Shown here one piece after another: positions 7,717-16,175 of a stretch of DNA of 37,300 bases (positions within the stretch are counted from its first letter, which is position 1; every line of letters starts with the position of its first letter). The notes beneath the pieces are model-generated. The model was given only the letters and a program-made list of their open reading frames with translations, did no database searches and had not been told where the DNA came from. Origin of the DNA: GCA-002701455 sp964342575 (GTDB taxonomy: Bacteria; Pseudomonadota; Alphaproteobacteria; Thalassobaculales; Thalassobaculaceae); the NCBI GenBank assembly GCA_964342575.1, contig CAYFGZ010000021.1:1-37300 (forward strand), in the 5' to 3' direction. The position numbers and the translations under genes are program-made.

Positions 7717-9066
7717 ATGATCTATAAATTACGTATATCCTGTAACCGATTTTCTATACCAAAACAGTGGAATCAACCCATGAGTAGATATAAAGACTTC
7801 GCTGAACTTTCATCTGATTTTTCGTGGGAAACCAATGAAAAAGGCCTTTTTATTTTTATTTCCGGGAAAAACCTGCTTGGCTATAAAAAAAATGATCTAC
7901 TGGGAAAGAAAGCTGCAGATTTTATGTGTTTCAATCCCGAGTCCCCGAAAAATATACCTTTTTCTACGGAAGAGATCTTGTATGATTTGGAGTTTTTTTT
8001 TAGACGAGCAGATGGAAGTGTTGCGACACTGATAACTTCAGCAATTCCTCTACGCGATAGAAACAGCGCCTGGCAAGGAGCTAGAGGTATCTGCCATGAC
8101 GTTACATCCGATCGTCAACGCGATGCGGAACTTGCAGCTGCACAGAATAGAGAACGGATATTGAGCTACGTAACCCGTGCTATCAGGGAGCCTACCAATG
8201 CAATCGATAGTTTGAATAGCGTTTTAGGAGCAATAACCATAACCCTAGCCGTTGAAGGTTGCGAGATAACACAAATAGAAGATAGACGCGGGCCACAGAA
8301 AATTGCTGCCATAGGCCCACTACCTTTTTCCATATCAGAGAGATTGAGTGAAGGAATAGATAACCGATTGATATTCGATCAAAGTGGCCATCGTTTCGCC
8401 GCACAAACTACAAGATATCATGGAAAAATAAACGGGATAATAACCTTCTGGGGTAAAGGTGAAAGTTCGGATTGGAATGATGATGATCTTTTTCTATTTG
8501 AACAAGTGGCGGATCTTGTTGGAATAGAGCTGGAGCATCTAACTTCCCAGAAGGATTTAGAAAGACTATCAACAAAAGATTCTCTCACAGGCTTATTAAA
8601 TCGGAGAACCTTTGAAATAATGTTGGAAGAGAAAGTTTTTAACAGCGAGAAAAAACATACAAGACCAGGTACACTCGCTTTTATCGACTTAGACAACTTC
8701 AAATTAATAAACGATGCTATGGGGCATCAAAGCGGGGACCGGGCTTTGACCACGATGGGAAAAATGCTCCAAAGTCTGGCAAGCACCAATGATTTAATTG
8801 CTAGGTACGGAGGGGATGAGTTTGCTATCTGGTTTCACCAACTAAATAAAGCGGAGGCAACTGAAAAGCTGTCGTCACTTCTAAGAAACAAGAAATTTAT
8901 CGATAAATACTCTATAGATAACCAGCGCCCTTTCGGAATTTCGGTGGGCATCGTCGGCTTCGAAAAGACGATCGATACAACGCCCTCGTTCCTGATTGGG
9001 CGAGCTGACTCGGCTATGTACGAAGCTAAGCGAAAAAAAAAGTCAACCCAGAAGTTGATCCACTAA
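7717..9066 (+). CDS. PAS-GAF-like-GGDEF diguanylate cyclase
   Basis: This predicted signalling enzyme makes cyclic di-GMP from two GTP. An N-terminal PAS domain (about 30-130, ending CHDVT) is followed by a GAF-like region (about 145-275) and a GGDEF domain (about 285-440). The active motif is intact at 365-369 (GGDEF), with the metal Asp324 in IDLDNFK. The product-inhibition I-site RxxD expected at 356-359 reads STND, so its arginine is missing. No membrane segment is seen, so it is probably cytoplasmic. An ATG at 7780 (MSRYKDF) just ahead of the PAS domain is an alternative start that would remove 21 residues. It lies on the opposite strand between argB and the HAD-dapD genes, interrupting an otherwise conserved block. 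Confidence 0.9.
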   Translation: MIYKLRISCNRFSIPKQWNQPMSRYKDFAELSSDFSWETNEKGLFIFISGKNLLGYKKNDLLGKKAADFMCFNPESPKNIPFSTEEILYDLEFFFRRADGSVATLITSAIPLRDRNSAWQGARGICHDVTSDRQRDAELAAAQNRERILSYVTRAIREPTNAIDSLNSVLGAITITLAVEGCEITQIEDRRGPQKIAAIGPLPFSISERLSEGIDNRLIFDQSGHRFAAQTTRYHGKINGIITFWGKGESSDWNDDDLFLFEQVADLVGIELEHLTSQKDLERLSTKDSLTGLLNRRTFEIMLEEKVFNSEKKHTRPGTLAFIDLDNFKLINDAMGHQSGDRALTTMGKMLQSLASTNDLIARYGGDEFAIWFHQLNKAEATEKLSSLLRNKKFIDKYSIDNQRPFGISVGIVGFEKTIDTTPSFLIGRADSAMYEAKRKKKSTQKLIH

Positions 9067-9142
9067 ATATTCAAGCTGGTAGACGTCTTCTATTATAGAT
9101 TAGCATTTTAGAAATCGATAAAATCTCATTGCAATCACGCTG

Positions 9143-10051
9143 CTAGTCATTGCGAATGATCGTACCATGACCTTGAGATGTAAATAATTCCAATAACACT
9201 GCATGGGGCACTCGCCCGTCAAGAATGACTGCAGCCTCAGCTCCTTTGCGTACAGCTTCAATACATGTCTCTACCTTTGGAATCATGCCTCCAGAAATAA
9301 CGCCATCAAGTTTCAATCTATTCGCTTCAGAGATCGTCAATTCAGGGACTAGTTTTCCAGTTCCATCAAGTACACCCTCCACGTCAGTTAGCATTAGCAT
9401 TCTTTGCGCGTCAGTTGCACCAGCTATCGCTCCAGCAGCCGTGTCGGCATTGACATTGTATGTTTCGCCATCTTCCCCATATCCTACCGGTGCTACAACA
9501 GGTATAAACCCACCGACAATCAGATTATTAATCAAATCGCTATTAACCGATTTGGGATCACCAACAAAACCTAAATCAACCACCTTTTCAATATTACTCC
9601 CGGGATCTACAGTTGTTCGCATTAGCTTCTGCACGGTCAACAGGTTCGCATCTTTGCCAGAAATTCCAACCGAACTTCCCCCCGCCTCGTTAATAGCGGC
9701 AACGATAGATTTATTTATCGAACCCGCCAAAACCATCTCAACTATCTCTACAGTGGCTCTGTCGGTAACTCGGAGGCCATCTATGAATTCACTCTTAATT
9801 GCCAGTCTTTCAAGCATTTGACCTATTTGGGGACCACCCCCATGAACGACGATTGGGTTTGTTCCGACTTGCTTTAACAATACCATATCGGCAGCAAAGC
9901 TTTTAAATAGCTTCTCATCACCCATCGCATGCCCACCAAACTTCACCACGACTCTAGAATCAGCGTAATGCCGCATGTATGGCAAAGCGTCAGTAAGAAT
10001 TCCAGCCTTGGCAAGCCATTCCCTCCGAGCTTTAGTATCTATCCGGCTCAT
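9143..10051 (-). CDS. argB: Acetylglutamate kinase
   Basis: ArgB phosphorylates N-acetyl-L-glutamate, the second step of arginine synthesis. It belongs to the amino acid kinase family. Visible features are the nucleotide-binding VVKFGGHAM near residue 36-44, the substrate loop VHGGGPQI near 70, and the C-terminal ISGGMIPKV near 258. The ATG at 10051 gives 302 residues; it has GGGAG 8 bases upstream and is preferred over an ATG at 10069 with a poor site. It follows engB on the same strand after about 90 bases. Its 3' end faces the diguanylate cyclase gene. Confidence 0.95.
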   Translation of the reverse strand: MSRIDTKARREWLAKAGILTDALPYMRHYADSRVVVKFGGHAMGDEKLFKSFAADMVLLKQVGTNPIVVHGGGPQIGQMLERLAIKSEFIDGLRVTDRATVEIVEMVLAGSINKSIVAAINEAGGSSVGISGKDANLLTVQKLMRTTVDPGSNIEKVVDLGFVGDPKSVNSDLINNLIVGGFIPVVAPVGYGEDGETYNVNADTAAGAIAGATDAQRMLMLTDVEGVLDGTGKLVPELTISEANRLKLDGVISGGMIPKVETCIEAVRKGAEAAVILDGRVPHAVLLELFTSQGHGTIIRND

Positions 10052-10142
10052 ACATAACACTCCCACCATTGTTCTAATTTACAAGTTCAGTTGCCCACTT
10101 TATGCACTTGTTGCTTAGATCTAAAGGAAAGAAGGTAATAGA

Positions 10143-10805
10143 TCATAATACCAACTCAGCCAAATTTGCTCGCAACTCCGCTATGCCTAGCTTCTCCTGT
10201 GAACTAGTTAGTGATAATACCGGGTGAGCCGCCGGTCGTTTTTCTAATTCTTCTCGAATCGTTTTGGCTATATTGTCTAGAACATCTGGTCTTATTTTAT
10301 CTATCTTGGTCAATACCACCTGATATACTACGGCTGAAGCATCCATCAAATCCATTATTTCGCGATCCAGGTCCTTTATTCCACGCCGCGCATCCACAAG
10401 GAGACAAATTCTGCGCAACGGTACTCGACCGCGAAGAAAGGCTTTCAGCGTCCTCGTCCAAGCTTCCACTTGTTGCCTTGATACCTTCGCATAACCGTAG
10501 CCAGGCAGATCTACTAGAATCATCCTGTTGCCCACCTGGAAAAAATTTAGTTGCTGAGTGCGACCCGGAGTGTTGGATATCCGAGCCAATGCCTTACGAC
10601 CAGTCAATGCATTTACCAGACTAGACTTTCCAACATTCGACCTACCGGCAAAAGCTATTTCAGGTAACGTTGCCTTCGGCAACTGATCTAGTTTATCAGC
10701 TCCTAAAACAAAGGTGCATTCCTCCGCGAATAACAAGCGCCCGTGCTCTATATTTGAGCTGGAACCCGATGCTTCTGTATCCCCTAAAGCCTCATCCGTC
10801 GGCAT
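10143..10805 (-). CDS. engB: Ribosome biogenesis GTP-binding protein YsxC/EngB
   Basis: EngB (YihA/YsxC) is a GTPase needed for late assembly of the large ribosomal subunit. The G1 motif is GRSNVGKS (54-61), G3 is DLPG (99-102), G4 is TKID (166-169), and a G5-like TSS lies near 200. The 220-residue length includes an N-terminal extension of about 25 residues, which is common in Alphaproteobacteria. It lies 10 bases downstream of yidC and upstream of argB, in the rpmH-rnpA-yidD-yidC-engB-argB cluster. Confidence 0.95.
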   Translation of the reverse strand: MPTDEALGDTEASGSSSNIEHGRLLFAEECTFVLGADKLDQLPKATLPEIAFAGRSNVGKSSLVNALTGRKALARISNTPGRTQQLNFFQVGNRMILVDLPGYGYAKVSRQQVEAWTRTLKAFLRGRVPLRRICLLVDARRGIKDLDREIMDLMDASAVVYQVVLTKIDKIRPDVLDNIAKTIREELEKRPAAHPVLSLTSSQEKLGIAELRANLAELVL

Positions 10806-10815
10806 AGACCAACCC

Positions 10816-12567
10816 CTATTTTACTCCCATACGGTACATTATTAAACGTTGTTGTGCGATTGATAATAAATTATTCCAGGTCCAGTAAATGACGAGGCCC
10901 GCCGGAAAAGTCCCCAGCAAGAAAGTAAAAAACAATGGCAGAAACATAAAAACCTTTGCCTGAACAGGATCTGTCGGTTGAGGATTAAGTCGTTGTTGTA
11001 ACCACATTGTCAGCCCCATAAGTATAGGCCAAATCCCTATCATCAGAAAATCCGGCGGGGTCCATGGCAGTAATCCAAAACCGTTAAAAATTGACGTCGG
11101 ATCCGCTACAGATAAGTCTCTAATCCAGCCATAAAATGGAGCATGCCGCATTTCAATATTGACAAAAAGAACCTTATAAAGTGCAAAAAATACAGGTATC
11201 TGTAGCAGAATCGGTAGGCAGCCCGATGCCGGGTTAACTTTCTCATTTTTATATATCGCCATCATTTCCTGATTTAAGCGCATTTTGTCATCACCATATT
11301 GTTCCCTAAGAGCCATTAATTTGGGCGTCAACTCGCGCATCTTGGCCATCGATTTATACGATTTGTTTGCAAGCGGAAAAAAAACTATCTTCACGAGTAC
11401 GGTAAAGGCCAAAATAGCCAAGCCAAAGTTCCCTAAATAACTATTCAGCCATGAAATTGCATAAAAGAAGGGTTTAGTTAGGAAATAGAACCAGCCAAAG
11501 TCGACCGCCAAATCGAAGTTTTTAATTCCATATTGTTCACCGTAAAAATCTAGTTTTTTTACTTCCTTTGCACCAACAAAAAGACGATTAATTACTTCAG
11601 CGCTTTTACCTGGAGCTATCGTGGTTTTTGTTCCTACATAATCTACTTGATACACATCATCTTTGTCTCGGATAGAATGACCAAACCTGTAATTAAACCG
11701 AGCTGCTTGGTTAGGAACAAGTGCTGCAAGCCAATACTTATCTGTGAAACCTATCCAACCGCCATCTGAACTAAATTTTTTTGTTTGACGCAAATCCTCG
11801 TCATCATAGTCAGGTTCCTCAAGTTTCCCATCAAAAACACCGAGGGGCCCCTCATGCAAGATGTAAAAACCTAAAGTTTTTGGCGTACCTGTCCGCTCGA
11901 TTAAGCCGTACGGAAAAATTCCTAATGGATTTTGTCCCGTATTGATAACGCGTTGGGTAACAGTAACCATATACCCGTCGTCAATGGCATAGATGCGTTC
12001 AAATAGGGCACCTTTTTTGTTATCCCAGTATAATGTCACGGGTTTTCCAGGCCTCAGATCCTTATGGTTAGCCTTCCATTCGGTAGCGGGTCCCGGCAAA
12101 TAGATGTCGTCACTACTTCCAACCCATCCAAAGTCTGCAAAATAAGATTTTGGGGCACCAGAAGGATGCAAAAGATGAATTCGATCCGACCCCTGCTCAA
12201 CACTTTGTCCATATTTTTTTAAAGTCAAGTCATCCAGACGAGCCCCAATAAGTGATATTGAACCAACTAGCGTTGGACTATCAATAGCAATACGCGGTGA
12301 GGCCGCTATCATCTGAGCTCTCTTGGCTGCACTTACCTCCGCTGATTGCCCCGGCGGTGTTATAGCCATTCCTCCAAGAGCCTGAACATCCGAACTCAGT
12401 CCCTTGTTCTCTCCAGGAGACGGTAGGGAAGATTTTTGTTCAGTAGCTAATTCGGCTTGCCGCTCTCTTTCTTTCTCCGCCTTGGGAAATTCGTATAAAA
12501 ACTGGAATCCCAAAAGGATTGCCAGAGAAAGCGCTATAGCTATCAACATATTTTTCTGATCACTCAT
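10816..12567 (-). CDS. yidC: Membrane protein insertase YidC
   Basis: YidC inserts and folds inner-membrane proteins, alone or with SecYEG. The 583-residue protein has an N-terminal membrane anchor (about 6-24, KNMLIAIALSLAILLGFQFL), a long periplasmic domain (about 60-345), and the conserved C-terminal insertase core with five membrane segments (about 365-570). The core includes NKSYKSMAKMRELTPK and GCLPILLQIPVFFALYKVL. It is 15 bases downstream of yidD and immediately ahead of engB. Confidence 0.97.
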   Translation of the reverse strand: MSDQKNMLIAIALSLAILLGFQFLYEFPKAEKERERQAELATEQKSSLPSPGENKGLSSDVQALGGMAITPPGQSAEVSAAKRAQMIAASPRIAIDSPTLVGSISLIGARLDDLTLKKYGQSVEQGSDRIHLLHPSGAPKSYFADFGWVGSSDDIYLPGPATEWKANHKDLRPGKPVTLYWDNKKGALFERIYAIDDGYMVTVTQRVINTGQNPLGIFPYGLIERTGTPKTLGFYILHEGPLGVFDGKLEEPDYDDEDLRQTKKFSSDGGWIGFTDKYWLAALVPNQAARFNYRFGHSIRDKDDVYQVDYVGTKTTIAPGKSAEVINRLFVGAKEVKKLDFYGEQYGIKNFDLAVDFGWFYFLTKPFFYAISWLNSYLGNFGLAILAFTVLVKIVFFPLANKSYKSMAKMRELTPKLMALREQYGDDKMRLNQEMMAIYKNEKVNPASGCLPILLQIPVFFALYKVLFVNIEMRHAPFYGWIRDLSVADPTSIFNGFGLLPWTPPDFLMIGIWPILMGLTMWLQQRLNPQPTDPVQAKVFMFLPLFFTFLLGTFPAGLVIYWTWNNLLSIAQQRLIMYRMGVK

Positions 12568-12582
12568 AACCCACCAGCCACC

Positions 12583-12861
12583 TCAATCGAGAATCTTTGG
12601 AGGAACAGGATCTACTCCTGACTGCCCCCACGGATGGCACCGGGCCAATCGTTTTAGAGCAAAACGTAACCCCACGGCTGTTCCGTGTGTGTCGAGTGCT
12701 TCGATAGCATAAACCGAGCAAGTTGGGTAATATCTGCACTGATTCCCGATCAAAGATGACAGAGTATATCTATAAGCTCTGATTGCTGCCTTTAAAAGCC
12801 AAACTAGCAGAAAGCGTTTTGATTTCTGAAGTGAGAAGTTGCCAATACTATATTTATCCAT
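12583..12861 (-). CDS. yidD: Membrane protein insertion efficiency factor YidD
   Basis: YidD is a small amphipathic protein that helps YidC-dependent membrane insertion. The 92-residue frame contains the family core CRYYPTCSVYAIEAL near residue 42, then ARCHPWG and the DPVP ending. The N-terminal extension of about 15 residues is slightly longer than usual. Its first 8 bases overlap the end of rnpA, which suggests translational coupling, and yidC follows after 15 bases. Confidence 0.95.
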   Translation of the reverse strand: MDKYSIGNFSLQKSKRFLLVWLLKAAIRAYRYTLSSLIGNQCRYYPTCSVYAIEALDTHGTAVGLRFALKRLARCHPWGQSGVDPVPPKILD

Positions 12862-13249
12862 TCTTCACTTTCTTTTTAATAAGTTGCCCAGACTTATCGA
12901 TTTTGTCTATAGCCATCTGCATATCCCGAACCAATTGATCGTACGTCCTAGTTATAGTCCCTGCTCGGCCTATCACAACATAGTCTAGGGATTTTACTCC
13001 GTCTTTAGTAAGAACATCGGACGCAACCGACTTTAGTCGTCTACGCGCTTTGTTCCGGATTACAGCCTTACCAACTTTTCTACTTACAGTATAGCCAATA
13101 CGTTTGCCTAACGATGACTCTTTATTATTTCCAAATGCTGCCTGCAACACCAATCCTGGCATCACGGCCACCGCCCCCGTTCTTTTTATTCTACGATAAT
13201 CTGCCCGTTTTACTATACGCCCCAACCTATTTTTGATTGTATTTCGCAT
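12854..13249 (-). CDS. rnpA: Ribonuclease P protein component
   Basis: RnpA is the protein cofactor of RNase P, which removes 5' leaders from pre-tRNAs. The 131-residue protein is very basic and has the RNR signature region KAVIRNKARRRLK near residues 75-87, plus KRADYRRIKRTG near the N-terminus. It lies 32 bases downstream of rpmH and overlaps yidD by 8 bases. It is likely transcribed from the strong promoter upstream of rpmH. Confidence 0.95.
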   Translation of the reverse strand: MRNTIKNRLGRIVKRADYRRIKRTGAVAVMPGLVLQAAFGNNKESSLGKRIGYTVSRKVGKAVIRNKARRRLKSVASDVLTKDGVKSLDYVVIGRAGTITRTYDQLVRDMQMAIDKIDKSGQLIKKKVKNG

Positions 13250-13281
13250 ATTTCAGCCAGAGGACGGTTACAGATCTACGG

Positions 13282-13416
13282 CTAGGCCGAAAGTTTGGCA
13301 CGCCCTTTTGCACGCCTCGCCCTTAAAACACGTCTCCCACCTACGGTCGACATGCGGGACCTAAAGCCATGGCGTCTCTTGCGCACCAGCACACTCGGTT
13401 GAAATGTTCGTTTCAC
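13282..13416 (-). CDS. rpmH: 50S ribosomal protein L34
   Basis: A 44-codon frame on the minus strand begins with GTG at 13414-13416 and encodes the L34 opening KRTFQPSVLVRKRRHGFRSR, then STVGGRRVLRARRAKGRAKL, ending SA and TAG. This is full-length L34. GGAG lies 10 bases ahead of the GTG, supporting this unusual start. It is the first gene of the rpmH-rnpA-yidD-yidC-engB-argB cluster and follows a strong promoter. Confidence 0.97.
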   Translation of the reverse strand: MKRTFQPSVLVRKRRHGFRSRMSTVGGRRVLRARRAKGRAKLSA

Positions 13417-13468
13417 GGTTTTACTCCGTCTTAAAACATGGGTTTCACCCGGAAAGTCCGAGGCCGCG

Positions 13469-13497
13469 TGTATATCGGCTTACGGCCCCTAAGTCAA
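13469..13497 (-). promoter_or_regulatory. Strong predicted promoter for the rpmH cluster
   Basis: On the minus strand TTGACT (13492-13497) and TATACA (13469-13474) are separated by exactly 17 bases, a close match to a housekeeping sigma-70 promoter. Transcription should begin near 13462, about 45 bases before the rpmH GTG. This fits a highly expressed ribosomal protein/RNase P operon. Confidence 0.75.
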
Positions 13498-13537
13498 TGA
13501 AAGCAGAGCAAAAAATCTAGAAAAACCGCTACTAACT

Positions 13538-14047
13538 TTATCGATTTGCAAAACTGATGGGATCAACCGGCCTGGGCTCCAGGTCCCACGGAAAATAAAT
13601 CCAAGTGTCTTGGCTTACTTCCGTTACAAATGTGTCCACAAGAGGGCGCCCAGCTGGCTTGGCGTAAACTGTCGCAAAATGAGCCTCCGGCAGAATAGCC
13701 CGTACCGCTTTCGCTGTCTCTCCCGTATCGACCAAATCATCTACTATCAACCAATTCTTTCCATTTTTAGTTTTGCTAGGTGCTTTCACAATATCGACCA
13801 TCTCCTGTTGCTTTTCCTCGAGCTTTTCAGCCGCATTATCGTGATAGCTGATAGCACTGATAGTGTCCAAAACTCTTATTTCTAATTCACGCGCCACAAT
13901 AGCTGCCGGAACCAAGCCTCCACGAGTAATAGCTATAACACCCTCAAATCTCGGCTTTTCAAACAATCGCCAGGCGAGGGCTTTGGCCGTTCGGTGGAGC
14001 TCTTCCCAACTGACGGGAAAACTTTTTGTATAGGTTGAGTCTTGCAT
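13538..14047 (-). CDS. gpt: Xanthine-guanine phosphoribosyltransferase
   Basis: Gpt salvages guanine and xanthine by transferring phosphoribose from PRPP. The 169-residue length fits the type. The PRPP-binding motif is LIVDDLVDTGETA (about 100-112) and the TRGGL loop is at 41-45. The C-terminal WIYFPWDLEPR is typical of bacterial Gpt. It is upstream of, and on the same strand as, the rpmH cluster, but that cluster has its own promoter directly after gpt. Confidence 0.93.
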   Translation of the reverse strand: MQDSTYTKSFPVSWEELHRTAKALAWRLFEKPRFEGVIAITRGGLVPAAIVARELEIRVLDTISAISYHDNAAEKLEEKQQEMVDIVKAPSKTKNGKNWLIVDDLVDTGETAKAVRAILPEAHFATVYAKPAGRPLVDTFVTEVSQDTWIYFPWDLEPRPVDPISFANR

Positions 14048-14527
14048 AATAGTCCCTAAACTTATCTTATCGTTTTTCGCGAAAAGACAGCATAGATAAA
14101 ATTAAAATATGTAAGTTTGATTATACTTAAATTTCGCTCTCATCAATATGAAATAACATAACTTCTCCAACACGCCATACTTTGTTTTTTACCATTAGGA
14201 AGTCAGCCGTGGCAGACATTCCGTTCGAATCTATAATATATAACAACTTCCCAATTAGTCCCTCCCCAAAGGCAATACATTTAAGAGCTGCAAGTCGGGA
14301 CCTAAACAATATCTCATAGTTCCCTAAAACTATTTTCTGAATGCCCTTGAGGAGATTTATTTATCTTTATTTCCGGAATTAAATAAAAATGCTAAAGCTA
14401 GTTGTCATCGAGCCAAACTGTTAATTATGTCTCTATTATCTGCCTAATTCTTGAGACGGCGTGCCCACTCTAGTCGACCATTTTTATAATCATAAAAAAC
14501 AAACAAAAACGCGACTACTCAAGACCT
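14048..14527. other. 480-base region without a firm gene
   Basis: This gap between gpt and the OmpA-like lipoprotein is AT-rich. It holds one short open frame (14127-14309, minus, listed separately) and a 7-bp A/T hairpin (TTTTTAT-AATC-ATAAAAA, 14481-14498) downstream of the lipoprotein stop that might help end its transcript. No RNA gene, repeat array or strong promoter pair was recognised. Confidence 0.5.
14127..14309 (-). CDS. Short unrecognised frame, possibly a gene remnant
   Basis: A 60-codon frame beginning with TTG at 14309 encodes a mixed hydrophobic protein ending ADFLMVKNKVWRVGEVMLFH and a short acidic tail. The frame stays open about 16 codons upstream of that TTG, with no ATG. 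The last 30 residues faintly resemble the terminal strands of NTF2/SnoaL-like domains, which would make this the end of a decayed roughly 110-residue gene. That resemblance is an impression, not a match. It may be noncoding. Confidence 0.25.
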   Translation of the reverse strand: MFRSRLAALKCIAFGEGLIGKLLYIIDSNGMSATADFLMVKNKVWRVGEVMLFHIDESEI

Positions 14528-15709
14528 CTAGCGTAAATAGATATGCACCTCATTGCCTGCATTACTGGCTGAGGTCTCGGCAGACAATGTCACTCTACTG
14601 GGAGGCAATCCCATGTCCACTAGAGAGCGCAGAACAGCCTGAGCATTTCTGCGAGTCTCGTTACTGTTGAGCGCCGATTTTGCTGCTCCACCTGCCACAG
14701 AACTCACAGCAATCAAACTAAATGTCGCGTCCGGCCGTCTCTGAAGAACACGATTTACCGCCGTGTAAAGCGCTTGCTCATAATTAACGTTCGGCCGATC
14801 AAATCTAATTACGACTATGGGGCTGTCGCGTCTATTTCTAATCTTGGAAATGCGGGATCTCCCCGGTTCCGCTTTTATAGCCCCCATCGTGTATGACGTA
14901 GTTGCCAAACTCGGTCCAAAAAACTCACCATTTTTTATAGCTAACGCCAATGTGTTAAGCTCTCCACGTTCATTCGCGATATAATTGGTCTGCCGCCGAA
15001 TATCATCGCTCAGCTCTGTCAGAAGCCTTTCGATCAAGACCACCGTCTGGCTAACATCATCCTCCAACACAGCTAACTGGTCATGGTCTTCGTCGATCGC
15101 ACCGGATAATCCAAAAGCCGCCCGTGTTGAGTCTAGAATATACGCCGATAATGCTGCATCCGCTGCCACCCTACTTGACAAAGCCGTCATAACTCCAAGG
15201 TCCTCATTAACTTTTTCTAATTGGGCCTGCGCCATGTTCCAATCTTTGATCAGAATCGGATTTCCTGGAGTTGTCCCTAATTGGAGTCTTGATCGCATAG
15301 ATGCCACCCGCTCGTGGTAACCTTGCGAGTTCGAGTTTGCTTTAATTCGGGCGCTTTGCAAATCACCATTCTGTTTCCCGACTGAGTTCTGCAAGCGTCG
15401 CAGGTCATCTCTTAAAGAAGAAACTTTTTTCCCCACTACCGTACCTGTTGGTCTACCCGGCCTAGCAGGTTTCACCTTAAAATTAGTAGCACCCAGCTTT
15501 GGCGGTGATGTTGCCAACTTTCCGGCTGTTCGCACCTCTTTTTTGGCTTCACTGCCAGAAGGCTTGATTACTATTTTCTGGACGGCCTTCGAGGATGCTT
15601 TAGGAGAGCCCCCCGATAATGAAGGCCAGAGCGCGTCGGTTGTAAAGGAACAACCAGTAACCAATATAGCGGAACCTATCAACGTGATAGCTAAGTTTGC
15701 TTTAACCAT
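14528..15709 (-). CDS. OmpA-like lipoprotein with coiled-coil middle
   Basis: This 393-residue protein starts with a lipoprotein signal peptide, MVKANLAITLIGSAILVTGC, with a lipobox ending at Cys20, so it is probably anchored in the outer membrane. A Ser/Lys/Pro-rich linker (about 25-90) is followed by a helical, probably coiled-coil region (about 95-260). The C-terminal 90 residues resemble an OmpA-type peptidoglycan-binding domain (DRPNVNYEQALYTAVNRVLQ, then NETRRNAQAVLRSL and a final ETSASNAGNEVHIYL). The OmpA match is partial: the NxxLSxxRAxxV helix is present only as NETRRNAQAVLRS. Precise function is unknown; a cell-envelope role is likely. AGGATG lies about 9 bases before the ATG. Confidence 0.75.
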   Translation of the reverse strand: MVKANLAITLIGSAILVTGCSFTTDALWPSLSGGSPKASSKAVQKIVIKPSGSEAKKEVRTAGKLATSPPKLGATNFKVKPARPGRPTGTVVGKKVSSLRDDLRRLQNSVGKQNGDLQSARIKANSNSQGYHERVASMRSRLQLGTTPGNPILIKDWNMAQAQLEKVNEDLGVMTALSSRVAADAALSAYILDSTRAAFGLSGAIDEDHDQLAVLEDDVSQTVVLIERLLTELSDDIRRQTNYIANERGELNTLALAIKNGEFFGPSLATTSYTMGAIKAEPGRSRISKIRNRRDSPIVVIRFDRPNVNYEQALYTAVNRVLQRRPDATFSLIAVSSVAGGAAKSALNSNETRRNAQAVLRSLVDMGLPPSRVTLSAETSASNAGNEVHIYLR

Positions 15710-16045
15710 TGGACGCCATCATCCTATACATTTTGTTGACGTTATCACCCATATTTTCTACCTATTGACCAAAACATGAAAGGCAGATCTATACTTAATT
15801 CTTATATTTTGGACCCCACTGTACCATAAACACTATCTGGTTTCCTCAGTTACATAACTGCAAAACATTGTCCCCACAGCCTGCACTTTTACCGTGCCCT
15901 ATACTATGATTCGCTTCAATACTACAGAAACACTGCGATTGCTACAAGTTGTTTCGGTGTTTGACTTTTTTTAGTGGATCCTATTGCCTTTACTCATCTG
16001 TTTGACTACCTTCCCCAACCTACCTCTACTTTGGCCAATAAATCG
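15710..16045. other. 336-base intergenic region upstream of tRNA-Arg
   Basis: This region lies between the start of the minus-strand lipoprotein and the plus-strand tRNA-Arg, so it should hold promoters for both. A TTGACT at 15961-15966 and a TATACT at 15901-15906 are isolated hexamers without a well-spaced partner. No additional gene, RNA or repeat was recognised. Confidence 0.5.
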
Positions 16046-16122
16046 GCGCCCGTAGCTCAATTGGATAGAGCGTCTGACTACGAATCAGGAGGTTGGGAGT
16101 TCGAGTCTTCCCGGGCGCGCCA
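16046..16122 (+). tRNA. tRNA-Arg (anticodon ACG)
   Basis: The sequence folds as a full cloverleaf. The acceptor stem is GCGCCCG (16046-16052) with CGGGCGC (16112-16118), then discriminator G16119 and an encoded CCA (16120-16122). The D-arm region reads TAGCTCAATTGGATAGAGC. The anticodon loop CTACGAA carries ACG, and the T loop is TTCGAGT. ACG (deaminated to ICG) reads CGU, CGC and CGA arginine codons. A hairpin terminator follows directly. Confidence 0.97.
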
Positions 16123-16125
16123 AAG

Positions 16126-16149
16126 AAACCCCTTATTTAATGGGGTTTT
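16126..16149 (+). terminator. Terminator after tRNA-Arg
   Basis: AAACCCC (16126-16132), a 9-base loop, then GGGGTTT (16142-16148) form a 7-bp hairpin starting 4 bases after the tRNA CCA. The T tract is short, counting the T residues of the 3' arm. It may also act on the convergent minus-strand gene ending at 16176. Confidence 0.7.
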
Positions 16150-16175
16150 CGGCCGAAAATATAAAATTTAACGTA

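Noticed and set aside
9225..9821. A 198-codon plus-strand frame antisense to argB.
   Set aside because: It is Ser/Thr/Pro-rich, has no family likeness, and is explained by codon use in argB on the other strand.
15974..16171. A 65-codon plus frame covering the tRNA-Arg.
   Set aside because: It overlaps the whole tRNA and has no family similarity; it is a shadow of the tRNA.
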